Part shown: in pieces, positions 22,834 through 33,897 of the stretch
How positions within the stretch are numbered: position 1 is the first letter of the stretch
Layout of the letters: every line of letters starts with the position of its first letter
NCBI GenBank assembly: GCA_945859605.1
Contig: OX243827.1
Location: 1,847,295-1,911,294, forward strand
Reading direction: 5' to 3'
Length of the DNA stretch: 64,000 nt
Source of the DNA: Lumbricus rubellus
Lineage: Eukaryota; Annelida; Clitellata; Crassiclitellata; Lumbricidae
Position numbers and translations under genes: made by a program
The notes under the pieces: generated by a model
What the model saw: only the letters and a program-made list of their open reading frames with translations
Told to the model about the DNA's origin: nothing
The model's database searches: none

Positions 22834-23107
22834 AACGATGATGATGATGATGGTAATGACAACAGATGTACATGGTTGTGGTGATGATGAAAATGACTGC
22901 AACAAAGGCGATGATCGTGACGGTGATGATGACAGTCATTTGTGATGGTGATTCTTCTGGTGTAATAAAAAGCAACTACTTGCAGTAGGATACGATAATC
23001 ATTTTATTATTCAGCCTGTTTTTCTGTCTATCTTCTATCGTGTTCGTTTAGGTGACGCAATGCTCGATTGCGCATTGAATAACACACCCAAGCCAAAGCT
23101 GAACTGA
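21013..23107 (+). CDS. Secreted six-cysteine peptide, three coding exons
   Basis: The coding exons are 21013-21064, 22350-22484 (or from 22353) and 23052-23107. Exon 1 encodes an 18-residue signal peptide with a hydrophobic core (MKTSLSIVLCVVVVFVQ) and ends at a GTAAGA donor. Exon 2 starts at a TAGTAG tandem acceptor and ends at a GTATGT donor. Exon 3 follows a pyrimidine-rich acceptor ending TTCGTTTAG and reaches TGA at 23105. All phases match (phase 1 at both junctions). The product is 79 or 80 residues. After the signal there are six cysteines with spacing C-7-C-3-C-13-C-3-C-5-C, two CxxxC motifs on predicted helices, as in helical-hairpin disulfide peptides. Function is unknown; a secreted signalling or defence peptide is possible. 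An acceptor-like TATTTCAG just before the ATG implies an upstream 5' UTR exon. No homologue is recognised. Confidence 0.62.
22000..22319. mobile_element. hAT-type MITE inside intron 1 of the peptide gene
   Basis: The ends are CAAGGGCGGATAC and GGATCCGCCCCTG, with the 8-bp direct repeat ATTACTTC at 21992-21999 and 22320-22327. It ends about 30 bp before the exon 2 acceptor. Two TTGATGACCTTTTTT modules are present. Confidence 0.88.
22550..22850. repeat. (GAT)n-(GGT)n-(GGC)n microsatellite in intron 2
   Basis: A compound trinucleotide array passing from GAT to GGT to GGC and back to GAC/GAT. It gives open frames of single amino acids in every frame on both strands, and none is a gene. Confidence 0.95.
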
Positions 23108-23275
23108 TGCCTGAAAGGATAGCCACCAGCACCGGCATAAAACATGTAGGCAGGTCTAAACAGTCATCTGAAGTCTCAACAGAGAGCTAATTACTTTTGC
23201 AGGCATGCACGCATTTCCTTGTGGAAAGTCTGTGTCTCTGCATATGTATATCTGTATATGCACAATTGCAAGTGC

Positions 23276-23451
23276 ATGTATGTATGTATGTATGTATGTA
23301 TGTATGTATGTATGTATGTATGTATGTATGTATGTATGTATGTATGTATGTATGTATGTATGTATGTATGTATGTATGTATGTATGTATGTATGTATGTA
23401 TGTATGTATGTATGTATGTATGTATGTATGTATGTGTGTATGTATGTATGT
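23276..23451. repeat. (TATG)n microsatellite
   Basis: About 43 almost perfect TATG units with a single TGTG interruption near 23434. It lies downstream of the last coding exon of the peptide gene. Confidence 0.95.
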
Positions 23452-24059
23452 TATTTTGTCTTTCCTAACTGAATTAAACCGGTCTTTGTTGCTTTGTTTC
23501 AGGTTGGAAAATCATGGAAGGCGTAGGGCCTATTCGTCACCAAATCGTGTTAAATTTTTTCACACATAGCCTATTTCAAAATTCGTAATCCGGAACACTT
23601 TAAAAATCATTTACTTGACTAAACATTTATTAATTACACGTTAAATCATCTTGATATCCGGTATTTAAGTAAAACGATAAATGTTGGATCCAAAATACAT
23701 ACCATAATTATAACTTCTTATTCTTAGATCCGAACAATTGCTTTTTGATTAAAAATTGATATTTTAATCCAGTCAGTGATTTAGTAAGTTTGTGAGTCTA
23801 TGTGGAGTTGATGAGTGACTGCAAACAATTTCATTTGAGGAGATGAGCAGAGGAGAGAGTAGATCAGTCAGCCAGTCATTCAACTAATCGTTTGGTCATT
23901 CCGTCAGTGAGTCACGTTCGACTCAGTGCGTCAGCAACCTATCCAGGTAGTCAGATTATGATCAGTAGAAAGGTCCAAAAACAAGCTCGATAGGCTTGAG
24001 TTGAAGTGCAACAACATGGCATCTCCATAGCTCTCTGGTCCACAATGAATAATAATAAT

Positions 24060-24310
24060 TATTAGGGGCACTTTTGCCGATTAGGACACAGCATGAATAG
24101 GGCCTTTCCAGACTGTGATTTTATATTAAGCGGTAGTGAAGTCCCTGAGGGGCCCTGTATACCTCGGGGGCAAAAAAAAATAATAGGGGCACTTTCTCCA
24201 ACTGGGACCTTGACGAATAGGGTCCATTCCAGACAAATTTGTTTTTATCGAGAGTGTTGAAGTCTCCGAGGTATCACGTTTAACTCGGGGCAAAAAATAA
24301 TAATAAGGGC
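24060..24310. repeat. Two-unit tandem duplication, about 120 bp
   Basis: Two diverged units each begin with AATAATAGGGGCACTTT-like sequence, contain AATAGGG and a CCAGAC segment, and end CTCGGGG(G)CAAAAAA. No coding capacity. The origin is unknown. Confidence 0.6.
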
Positions 24311-24359
24311 AATAGCTAAAGCAAAAGAAAAAGTAACAGCAACAACAACAACAACAATA

Positions 24360-24364
24360 ATATT

Positions 24365-24430
<66 letters not shown>

Positions 24431-24431
24431 T
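24360..24431. repeat. (AAT)n microsatellite
   Basis: A near-perfect AAT tract. Confidence 0.95.
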
Positions 24432-24879
24432 TTGTTCTTTAATTAAGCGCCTGCAAGATCACCGAAATGTACCATGTGCAGTGTGCACATGTAGGCCTAC
24501 AATTTATGCACCAATCTTAATTAGGCCCAACATCAATCTAAGTTCTAAAAGAACCGACAGCGCTAATAGCAGCCTACAATTAAAGCACGTCCTCCCTTTA
24601 TGGGCCTCGATCTCTGTACCTCTCGCCCTGACCCATTGCGCTACCGCCCCACCACCCTCACCCCCGCCACCTCAATAATAGCAACAACAGCAATAGCAAT
24701 ACTACTGCAATAGCACTAATAGTAAATGTAAATTATTCGTCTGCGTGTATTATTGTCGATAACGTCATAATTGGGTTTTGCATAATTTCAAATAATTTAA
24801 CGCTTCGTATAACCTGAAACATAACGTTCAAATTGAAAATTGACTTATCACGTCGTAGGCCTACTAACGTTTATTGTAT

Positions 24880-27690
24880 TGTATTGTATTTAAACATTTA
24901 TAAAGCGCCTCTACTAGGGTGAACCGTTCAGAGGCGCTCCCAGTGCGCAAGGCCCAGCGAGAAGAAACAGGTTTTGAGAAGAGACAAAGCAGAGGAGAGA
25001 CTACCAGAAAGAAGTGTAGAGCGAACAGAAGGAGAAAGGGCATTCCAAAGAGAAGGACCAATTGAGACAAATGATCGAGACTGAGCCATAACAGTTCTAG
25101 ACCGAGGAACCAAGAGGTCAAATCTGTTGGATGAATGAAGTGGACGGTGGGAGGAAGCTGAGTGAGGACGAAGTAAAACATTAGTGAGATATTCTGGGGC
25201 AAGACCCCGTTGAGCCTTTATGATCAGAGTGAGGATCTTAAATTGTGTGCGAGCACGGAGAGGAAGCCAGTGAAGTTCATGAAACATAAAGGAAGAGATG
25301 TGAGAGTACTTGGGAAGGCGGGCAATCAATCTAGCAGCTGAGTTGAGAACCGACTGAATCGGTGAAAGACAAACTTTAGGAAGACCAATGAGGAGAGCAT
25401 TGCAATAGTCAATTGTCATGTCATGTCATTTCGCCATCGTCGCTCTGCGACGGTTGGCTGCACGAATGGATGAGCATCTTCCACAATTGTCTATCTCCTG
25501 CCATGTTCATTAGTCTCCTCCCCGAAAGTCCAGTCCATTCCAAGACGTTGTCTATCCATGCCGTTCTAGGTCTTCCTCTACTTCTTTTCCCCTCCATCAA
25601 TCCCGTCATCAGGCTGTTTTCTATGCTGTTCTTTTGTTGTCTCATGACGTGTCCGAAATATCGCAACTTTCTCGTTTTTACATGGATCAACAGTTCTTGC
25701 TTTGTTCCTACTATGGCGTACACCTGCTCGTTGGTCAACTTTTTTGTCCATGGAATTCTTAGTATCTTTCTAAGACATTTGTTCTCGAATGCTTGTATGC
25801 GTCTTTCCTCTTCTTTTTTTAATGTCCATGCCTCACACCCGTATGTCGCCACTGGCCACACCAAGGCCTTTAGCAGTCTAATTTTTGTTTTGTTGCTGAC
25901 AGCTTTGTTTTTCCAAACCTTCGTCAGTTTGACCAGGCTCGTCATTCCCATCGCTAGTCTTGATCTTACTTCTCCCGTGCAATTTGCGTCCTTTGTAACC
26001 CGGCATCCCAAATATACAAATGAACCCACTTGTTCCAGCTTTCCTGCGCTCACCTCCGTTGTCAAAATCTCATCAGTGGTAGTCATGACCTTCGTCTTCC
26101 CTACATTTATCTTCAGGTTGTACTGTTCCGCTGCCTCCTCTACGCGGGTCACGATTTCCTGAAGTTGTTCCGGAGATGACTTTCAATTCGTGAACATATA
26201 AAAGCATGAATTAAGGTAGTGAAGATGGAGGAGGAGACAGAGCGACGAATGGCTCTGAGACGTCTTAAATGGAAATATGACGAGCGTGTCACATTGGAAA
26301 TATGCTCAGTAAAGGTAAGTGAGCTATCAATTTCAACACCCAGATCCCGATCACTTGAAGAGAAGGAAAACAGCGGAAATTTTTCAGAGAGCAGAATGAA
26401 ATCAAGCTTCTGGAGCTGCTGGGGAGTACCTAGCCAGATGAATTGAGTCTTTGAAGTATTAAGCGAAAGGCGATTTGAAGACATCCATGAGTGGAGATGA
26501 GTAGTAAGGGATTCAATAAGAGCAACTAATAGCAGCTGGGAAGATGAGGGACCATGGACAAAAGCCTGAACATCATCAGCAAAGAGATGGCCAGCAGCAC
26601 TACAAATCGGAAAAAGAGAAGAGATGTCGGCCGTGTAAAGAATAAATAGGAGAGGTCCAAGAACTGAACCTTGAGGAACACCCAGATTAACATGAACCCA
26701 TTGGGTTCGAGAGTCACCAGATATAATCATTTGAGTTCTTTCAGAAAGGTACGACTGGAACCAAGATAGGGGGAGGCCTTTAACACCATAGGAGGTCTCA
26801 AGACGCTTGAGTAAGATGTCATGATCGACCATGTAAAAAGCTGAAGAGACATCATAGAGGGCCAACAGAGAGACCTCAGACCTATCAACAGCAGAATAGA
26901 TTTCAGATAATAGAGAAAGGAGAGCTGTCTCGGTGGAATGATGGGCCCTAAAACCAGATTGATTTGCAGGAAGGAGACCAGATTGCTCAAGGTAAGGTAG
27001 AAACTGCAGAGATACAAGGCGTTCAAGTGTCTTAGAAAGAAAGGATAGATTTGAGATAGGCCGATAATTTTGGCAAAGGTTGGTGTCAAGGTTAGGCTTT
27101 TTAGTGAAGGAAAGACAAGGGCCCGTTTCTGAGAGGGAGGGATGCAACCTTCAGAGAGGGATCTATTAAACAGGTAAACTAAAAAGGGGCTAAAGTCATC
27201 CAAAATGTCATTGATAACAAATGGGGGTAGTGGATCAAGTTCACGTGAGTTTAAGTTAGCAGTTGCAAAAGCTAGCCGAAGGTCAACCTCAGTGACAGGT
27301 TTAAAATCATCAAAGATCGTTGACGTTGAGGTAAACGTTGGAGGAGGTGCATCAGCAGTTGATGCACGAAGGCGGTCGATCTTTGTTGAGAGTGCCTCAA
27401 GAAATTCAGTTGCAGTGAATGCAGGTGTTTCAGAGGAGCGAGATGTCTTGCCAAGAAGCCCCGAGATCGACGACCACAGACGTCTGGGATTCTTGGCGTT
27501 GCGCGAGACCAGCTTTTCCCAGTGAGCTGCCTCTTTGTGGTGGTAGAGACGATGTAGGGCGCGTAGCTGAGCAATCCAAGCCGGTCGATCACTGGACTCC
27601 ATGGTCCGACGATACCGTCGCTCTAGGCATCGTGTTTGACGACGAAGCCTATGGCAGTCGGCATCAATCCAGACTGCCAATGGACGAATA
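24880..27690 (-). pseudogene. CR1/L2-like LINE, 5'-truncated, frameshifted, split
   Basis: Minus-strand parts are 27690-26183 and 25414-24880. The 5' part encodes the linker before the RT (RRQTRCLERRYRR, NAKNPRRLWSSI). After a frameshift near 27130 it encodes RT motifs: NYRPISNLSFLSKTLERLV, SGFRAHHSTETAL, GVPQGSVLGPLLFILYTADI and the catalytic LFADDVQAF. Motif A reads LYDVSSAFYMVDH, with a substitution in the usual AFD. The 3' part continues with FHELHWLPLRARTQFKIL and SFVSIGPSLWNALSP. The 3' end bears a GGCGCTTTATAAATG sequence and an (AATAC)n tail near 24870-24895. A second LINE fragment is inserted at 25415-26182. Confidence 0.85.
25415..26182 (-). pseudogene. 5'-truncated LINE (RTE/Jockey-like RT end) nested in another LINE
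   Basis: A 6-bp direct repeat TCAATT (25409-25414 and 26183-26188) flanks a 768-bp insert. A 243-codon minus-strand frame (26152-25421) begins within the RT thumb (LKINVGKTKVM) and continues with VYLGCRVTKDANC, LVWPVATYGCEAWTL, RYFGHVMRQ and GKRSRGRPRTAWIDN. The 3' tail is (GACAT)n. It is an intact-looking frame but lacks endonuclease and palm. Confidence 0.88.
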
Positions 27691-27699
27691 CGTGTCCAT

Positions 27700-29157
27700 A
27701 CCTATATTATTCCTATTTTAGAACGCTGTGTTCAGATACTCAGATGTCTTTATCTGGCCCAGATGACAAGTTCTGTGAAGACTTGACTCTCAAGCAACAC
27801 TAGCTTTGAAATAGTTGTTAAGGAATTATAGATTACCTGTGAAATAATTTTTTTAATATTTATTTTGTACTGCCCATTCTCTAGACTTCCTAGTAACTGT
27901 TCTAGCAACTACGGTGTCTGATAATGACAACCATAATTAATTTTGAAGTGTCAGATTTCTCTGTCCAATAAAAAACAGAAGATCCCGTAAATATGCTGTC
28001 CAGTTCTATAAAGGCAACTAAAACTCCAACTAATCGGCTACAATCAGTCCAACAATTTATTTACCCCGAATGATGAAAGTATGTGACGCAATTTCTTGTC
28101 GGCGGATAGCGCTTGCAAGATCATGGTGTCGTACTGTGACTATCCAGGAAGCCATAGTACTTTGGGCCATAATGAGCTCGTATTGTGGTCTGGTAATCGA
28201 CGCAATCGGTATTAATTCTTTCTGTTTCTGAACCAAAACTGTTTTCACTGTTTCCTGGCAGACTAGTAGAGCGGAATTTTAAGTTAAATAAAAGGCAAGC
28301 ATAATCACCGGGTATTGATTAGACTTTCAAGCCCGAAGACCATAGGTGGTTAAATGTTTAATTATGTAGCGGTAGGGGATCCAGATTGGGTAGTTTCCAC
28401 GCGCGGTGGCTGCCTATATAATTCTGCCTGACCAACTATATGCCAGTAGAATTTTTAACAATTTAACTCCGTCCAAGCCACCTTAGGCGAGTTCTCTATT
28501 TCACTCCAAAGGCTCTTGTCTGTCTTGGCTACTTTATTCAAAGCTCAATAAACTGTCTCCCAGCCAGCATGTCAAAGTGAAACGCAAAGTGTAGGCTACA
28601 TGTAGGCTACTCCACAATGTCAACAGACATAAGGCGAGCACACATGGCGGCGCTATTATAGCTAGACAGAGCTCCAACCCCAAAACTTGAAACCCTGCCG
28701 CCGTCACACCTTTTATAATTATAAAAGTCAAGATAAGGTTTTCACACCTTACAAGGAACTAGTCATGCACAAGCTAATTACATACACAGTCCCTTATCAT
28801 GAAGTCCACTGTATTCCCTGCCTGAATCTTCTCTATATTGCATGTGCAATAATAATGGTCCATATGTCACAGGTTACGTAGCAGACGTAGGCCTATGACG
28901 TCAGTGAACAGCTCAGATGTCGGTATAATCTACAACAATATTCACATGTCCAAAAAATATTGTAATAGATATCTATATCTATTATAATAGTTTTAGCCCT
29001 ATGATGGTGTCTGAAGATTACGGGGTGAACGATGTCAAGGAGGTGATTGACGTAGGAGAATGAAGCAGCTGCGTCGCGCGATGTGCACATCATGCACGCC
29101 ATGCACGGAATAACTAAGGTCTAAGGTAATCTATAATAGATCTATGCATACTTACGT
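27700..29157. other. Intergenic, no gene seen
   Basis: No recognised domain or element. A minus-strand frame at 28248-28057 and others have no supporting features. Confidence 0.4.
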
Positions 29158-29463
29158 GGATGTCACGACAACTCGTCTACCGACAACTCGTCTAACGACA
29201 AGTGGTCTCCAGACATTTCGTGTACACCAACTGGTCTACAGACAACTGATCCAAGGCTTGAGAAATGGAAGCTGGATGAAAGTTTTTACACGTTAAATGG
29301 ATGTTGGATTGATGAAAAAACGCACGAGAATTGGAATCTAGATTATGACTCTTTTGCAGGTGAAATAGAAACTCGATTGACGAAAATAACGTATGAGAAA
29401 CAAAAGCTGAATGAAAGTATTTCTTGATCTGAAATAGAAGCTGGATTGATGAAAAACGCTTAA
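29158..29463. mobile_element. Partial fold-back element (copy D)
   Basis: The left end is GGATGTCACGACAACTCGTC followed by further CGACAA(C/G)T-type units. The interior contains GAAATGGAAGCTGGATGAA-type repeats. No matching right arm is found, so it is a truncated or half copy of the family at 32393-33002 and 60063-60550. Confidence 0.65.
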
Positions 29464-29589
29464 CGGCGCAATGATGAAATTATTGTTTACGTCAGAGAGT
29501 GCGGTACACGATAATTATATGGCGCGTAGTGCAAGCTACCGTAATGAAATTTGTCGGACTTATAGCTGATATAACGACCTTTAATTTGA

Positions 29590-29674
29590 TGCATTAAGCA
29601 TACACTTACTTGCTAAACTGCCTAAGTTATAGGCCTTCAAAGTTGAACAAATACTTTTGGCCCACCCTGTATAT
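29590..29674. repeat. Solo mariner-like terminal sequence
   Basis: The segment ends TTGGCCCACCCTG followed by TA, the terminus of the mariner element at 42518-43515, and has a similar AAGTTATAGGCCTTCAAAGTTG stretch before it (written here in part). No left end or transposase is found, so this is a remnant of a related family. Confidence 0.5.
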
Positions 29675-31006
29675 ATAACCAGCAGCTGGTAGCCTCGAAA
29701 AACATTGCTGTACAGTGTACTGTAACAGTAGGCCTATCTAGTCTAACCAGCATTGCCATTACACTCTAATTGGAGCCAAATCAATAGTAACGCTTCTGAT
29801 ATTGTGATTGAATTAGATGACTATACTACTATCGCACCTATAATTATAGACAGGAATAAACAACTGAAAAGTGAGTAAGTACGAGTGGAGAGACTGAAGA
29901 GAGGTGTGGGTTACGTTTGTTAAGTCACGCGATCTCTGTGCCGCGTTTCGGCAGAGATTAGAGTAATTGAGGTCAGTTGCATTGGGCGCATTCTGCATTG
30001 CAGAATAGATAACCTCCTTCGTACCCTTGTTCTGCGACGTGTTCGCTGCAGACGCATAGGTACAAACATCTTGGACTTTTTGGGACTATACAAGTTTGAT
30101 CACTGATCGCCCTTGTATCGATTTTGCTTTACCTCTTCGCCCTGCCTTAGATCTAAATATGTTTGCATAATTTTGAGCAATGGAATATAAGGACAAAAAA
30201 GATATTTTTGAATTAGTGTAGCGTTAAATCCAATACTCTACCTGCGCTCGTATTTATACATGCGCGAGAAATGTGCGCTGCGCATCACTGGACAAAAATG
30301 TAACAATCACAACACTTGAAATTAAGAACAATCGTGTCTGATATTACGAAACGCTATAATTGGCCTAATGTGTGCAGCAATAAATAAATTATATTAATTG
30401 CTGCCAACGAGTGTTAAACGCTTTTTACGATAGGCCTAATAATAATTATTATTATTATTACGCTCGTCAACAGAGGCGTGATTGAAACTTGAACTTGTGT
30501 GCGTCATGATTCTATTGGTTTGTAAGTTGTAACCAGATGAATGGCTGTCATTGAGGGCGAAGGACGTCACCAATTAAACAAACGTCACTAATTTAGTGGG
30601 CTACAACAGATGACGTCATAAACATGATTGCGTTCATTAACAGTAGCCTAACAAACCTATAGATACCTGGTACCTAATATGCCTAAAATGATCGTGTCAT
30701 ATCTAAAAGCTTATCTAGCTCCTCTGTTCTGATGCTTAATTAGGTCATGGATCATGGGTCCATATAGACTTACACACAAAGCGAAATTATTTGGCAGGCC
30801 TAATTCCAAGGTGAAACCGTGAAAGCCAAGAAGGAAGTAAATGTGTCCGACCACAATAATTAATTAATTTTGAAGTTTGCATTGTATTCGTGAAATATTT
30901 TGAATGCAGACTATAGACTATGTCACTATAGCCTACATTATAGTCTACAATGCATTCAGTTGCTGCCAAGATTCCATACAAACTGCAAATTGTTTTACAT
31001 TGATGT
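29675..31006. other. Intergenic, no gene seen
   Basis: No supported feature; this is the 3' flank of the minus-strand glycosyltransferase-like gene. A short AT/ATT tract lies near 30440. Confidence 0.4.
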
Positions 31007-32074
31007 TCAATAATGGTCGATAAATCTTCCATTCCAATCCAATTTGGTCACGTGTTTTGGAAAGTCAACATATTTGTCTTTCCAACTGTTAAGTAGTTTA
31101 CAATGTGCCTTTCGGTTTTTGCCATCGAAATGCAAACCCTTTTCTCGACGATTGACACTTAGACACGATTTCGAGTCGCTGTTGTAGCTGTTTAGATTAC
31201 TGTACAGAGTAAATAATTTTTCCTGGTATGCGTAGTATACGAACCAAGCAGACCACATAGAATCCTCTTTTTTCTGCTTCTGAAAACTCTTATACCATAC
31301 AGTTGGCAGAATTCCAGGAACGCATGGGCAAAACTCCTTATTCTTGCTGTTGAGTCGAAACCAATTTTGAAAGCCTATCCAAACTGAAGGCTTTGGAGAA
31401 AAACCCCAGGTACCAATGCATTTGTACATGAACACAGTGTGACTCTTTTGGGCCTTTAATGGAGTCGAAGAACCATCATGAGAAAATACAATATCACTTT
31501 GCAGAGTAGCTCCCGCAAACATTTCAGACTCCCCGTAGAATCTATGCACATTCTTAAGCCACCGGTAACAGTATTTCGATACGTTCATATCATCTTCCAA
31601 GATCAAAACTATTTCCTTTGAAGTAGGACTTTTCGGAGTCCACGTCTGGATCCACTGACCGTAAATTCCAACGTGAGTGTTGTGAACATAGACTCGAGTC
31701 TGTCCATTTCTCCAGTAAAACGATGCCGCTGTCTCTATTGTTTTGTTATCTGCGTGACCATTTTTGTCCCTATCAATCCATATTTCTAAAGATGCGCTGT
31801 CTCCATCCAATTCAATTTCTTCAATTGATGCAAACAACATTTCTAGAGATTGCGGACGATTAAAAGTTATGACTATGATGCGAAAATCTACTTCATCCGT
31901 ATAGTAATAGGAATCGTCAAGTAGGCTAATGTGATGTACAATTTGTGGAGTTTCCCGAAGCGTGATGTTAGGCCTGGGGCTAGGCCTAAAATTCACGAAA
32001 AGTATTACGAAGCAGATAAACGGCAGTGTTGCCAAAATTGACAATCTAATTCGATTACATGAACGTGACACCAT
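31007..32074 (-). CDS. Type II membrane glycosyltransferase-like protein, intronless
   Basis: This is a 355-residue frame if the ATG at 32074 is used. I prefer it because it places a single signal-anchor helix (LSILATLPFICFVILFVNF, residues about 11-29) right after a short basic cytoplasmic tail (SRSCNRIR). The frame is open to an ATG at 32242, which would add 56 residues. The lumenal domain has a Rossmann-type start (FRIIVITFNRPQSLEML), WIDRDKNG, and an acidic metal/nucleotide-sugar motif VLILEDDM at about 157-163. This resembles GT-A fold enzymes of the GT2/GT13 type. A Golgi enzyme adding a sugar to glycoproteins or glycolipids is likely; donor and acceptor cannot be told. No intron is visible. 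Confidence 0.7.
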   Translation of the reverse strand: MVSRSCNRIRLSILATLPFICFVILFVNFRPSPRPNITLRETPQIVHHISLLDDSYYYTDEVDFRIIVITFNRPQSLEMLFASIEEIELDGDSASLEIWIDRDKNGHADNKTIETAASFYWRNGQTRVYVHNTHVGIYGQWIQTWTPKSPTSKEIVLILEDDMNVSKYCYRWLKNVHRFYGESEMFAGATLQSDIVFSHDGSSTPLKAQKSHTVFMYKCIGTWGFSPKPSVWIGFQNWFRLNSKNKEFCPCVPGILPTVWYKSFQKQKKEDSMWSAWFVYYAYQEKLFTLYSNLNSYNSDSKSCLSVNRREKGLHFDGKNRKAHCKLLNSWKDKYVDFPKHVTKLDWNGRFIDHY

Positions 32075-32392
32075 GACGATATACTGAAGCTGAAATTGAC
32101 TCCTTCCAAAATATGATACGTTTGAAGCAGTTCCTTTTGAAGATAAAATTCCAGATGCAGCTGTTAACGACTCTGACGATAAACTCAAGTTGAACAGCCA
32201 ACATTCGAATAAAGGCTGATTTCTGTTTATATAAAAAAGCAATATAGATATAATTAGATTGTTTTAACCCTCGAGTGCCCAGGGGGGGGGGGGGGTCCGA
32301 CCGGACCCCAGGCCTGTTTTTCCCGGATAACTTTTTAAAGGCTAGGGATCTGCATAAATGCTTTTAGGTATTCCTAGAGCAACCATTTGGGC

Positions 32393-33002
32393 GGTTCCAC
32401 GACAACTGGTCTACCGACAACTCGTCTAACGACAACTCGTCTCCGGACAATTGGTCTAACGACAACTGGTCTACAGACGAATAGTATTGTTGAAATAGAA
32501 GCTGGATTTATGAAAATGGGTTTTTAGCTTAAATGGAAGCTGGATTGATGATTTTAGTTCATGTATTTCAACATGCACCCATTTCTACTTCATATCTAAA
32601 AACACCTTCATCCAGCTTCTATTTCTCGCCTGTTATTTTAGTCAATCCAGCTTCTATTTCATATATAAAAATACCATCATCCAGCTTCAATTACTTAAGC
32701 GATTTTCTTATCAATCCAGCTTCTATTTGAGATCTAGAAATACCTTCATCCAGCTTTTATTTATCATGCGTTATTTTCGTCAATCCAGCTTCTATTTCAC
32801 CTATAAAAGAACCATCATCCAGATTCCATTTCTCTTGCGTTTTTTCATCAATCCAACATCCACTTCACCTCTAAAAACTGTCATCCAGCCTCCATTTCTC
32901 AAGCGCTGGATCAGTTGTCAGTAGACCAGTTGTCGTTAGACGAATTGTCCGGAGACCACTTGTCGTTAGACGAGTTGTCGTTAGACGAGTTGTCGTGACA
33001 CC
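32393..33002. mobile_element. Fold-back element, GGT...ACC ends, 9-bp TSD (copy B)
   Basis: It begins GGTTCCACGACAACTGG and ends CGTGACACC, flanked by the direct repeat CATTTGGGC (32384-32392 and 33003-33011). Both terminal arms are tandem CGACAACT(C/G)GTC units of about 15 bp. The interior is a series of ATCCAGCTTCTATTTC units and their complement. No coding capacity. Confidence 0.82.
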
Positions 33003-33290
33003 CATTTGGGCATAGAATGGTATATTTTGCGTGAGTATTGTCCAACCCTGCACCCCACAACCACAGCATATACTAAGGGTACCCCATGATATGCGGCTGA
33101 TATTCATACAAGCGCATGGTTACTGGTCAATAACTATTATTTTATACCAGGTGGTGCTATTGTGATATAATATATATCAATCTATTGCAAATTTAGTTGG
33201 GATTACTTACAACTAAATTATATAACGATATTCCAATCCCTTCTCAAGATATTAACATGAACACGCTGGGGTCCGCGCCGGACGTATAGG

Positions 33291-33869
33291 AGTAGAGGGC
33301 TAATAAGGCGGCTGACTCATTTGACCAGTACAGCCTTGACCTTCGTCCATTTGACCAATACAGCCTTAAAAAAGTAAAAAAGTAAAAAAAGTAAAAAAAG
33401 TAAAAAAGTAAAAAAAAAAAAGTAAAAAAATTTTCTCCGGCGTATACAAAATGGACTACTCGAAGAAAACTGTTACTGAATTACGAAAAATCGCCGAGCG
33501 CAGCGGCAAGCATGCATATTTTACAAGACGGTGGATAGCGAAGTTCATTGCTAAAATTGACGCCCACACCCGCGAATGCTACGACGATGAATGCTCATGC
33601 AAGAATCCCCGGCCGGATCGACAACAAGGGCCGGGCACGATTACCGTCGTTCCTCGTCGGCGCAATGGCAACTCACCCCCGCGTGATGTTAGTTTGATCG
33701 ACAACGAGATCATCATCGTTAATTGTCAATGCAATGGCAACTCATGCCTGTGTGATGTAAGAGCGTGAGTGAACTACGACGTAGATACGGGATTACAATA
33801 TCGCAAACGATTTTACACCGTTGGTTTATAATCGTTTTCGGATCAATCGAATATTATTATTTTTTCTCC
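33291..33869 (+). repeat. Polinton left terminal inverted repeat
   Basis: It matches the complement of 49131-49710 nearly base for base; the visible differences are poly-A tract lengths and one codon in the enclosed gene. Order from the end: a 33-bp terminal block, two copies of a CATTTGACCA(G/A)TACAGCCTT motif, a run of A(5-11)GT units at about 33365-33430, then a complete small gene. Confidence 0.95.
33451..33768 (+). CDS. TIR-encoded SAP-like, Cys-rich small protein (left copy)
   Basis: This 105-residue protein is encoded wholly inside the left TIR, reading inward. Residues 1-40 (MDYSKKTVTELRKIAERSGK...) have the helix-turn-helix pattern of SAP/Rho-N-like DNA-binding modules. They resemble the two modules at the start of the element's own DNA polymerase, including the shared MDYS beginning. 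The C-terminal half has seven cysteines (43, 48, 50, 92, 94, 99, 101), suggesting metal binding, and a basic VVPRRRNG segment. The upstream poly-A/GT tract and the CAAAATGG start context match the other copy. Its role could be terminus binding, replication initiation or regulation; this is not established. Residue 41 is Arg here and Pro in the right copy. Confidence 0.7.
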   Translation: MDYSKKTVTELRKIAERSGKHAYFTRRWIAKFIAKIDAHTRECYDDECSCKNPRPDRQQGPGTITVVPRRRNGNSPPRDVSLIDNEIIIVNCQCNGNSCLCDVRA

Positions 33870-33897
33870 AAACACGACATATTTTTTCATAATCGTC

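Noticed and set aside
22463..22975. His-, Pro- or Gly-only proteins
   Set aside because: Trinucleotide repeat read in different frames, within the intron of the peptide gene.
24481..24678. A 65-codon plus-strand frame
   Set aside because: No domain, no splice support and low-complexity Pro/His end.
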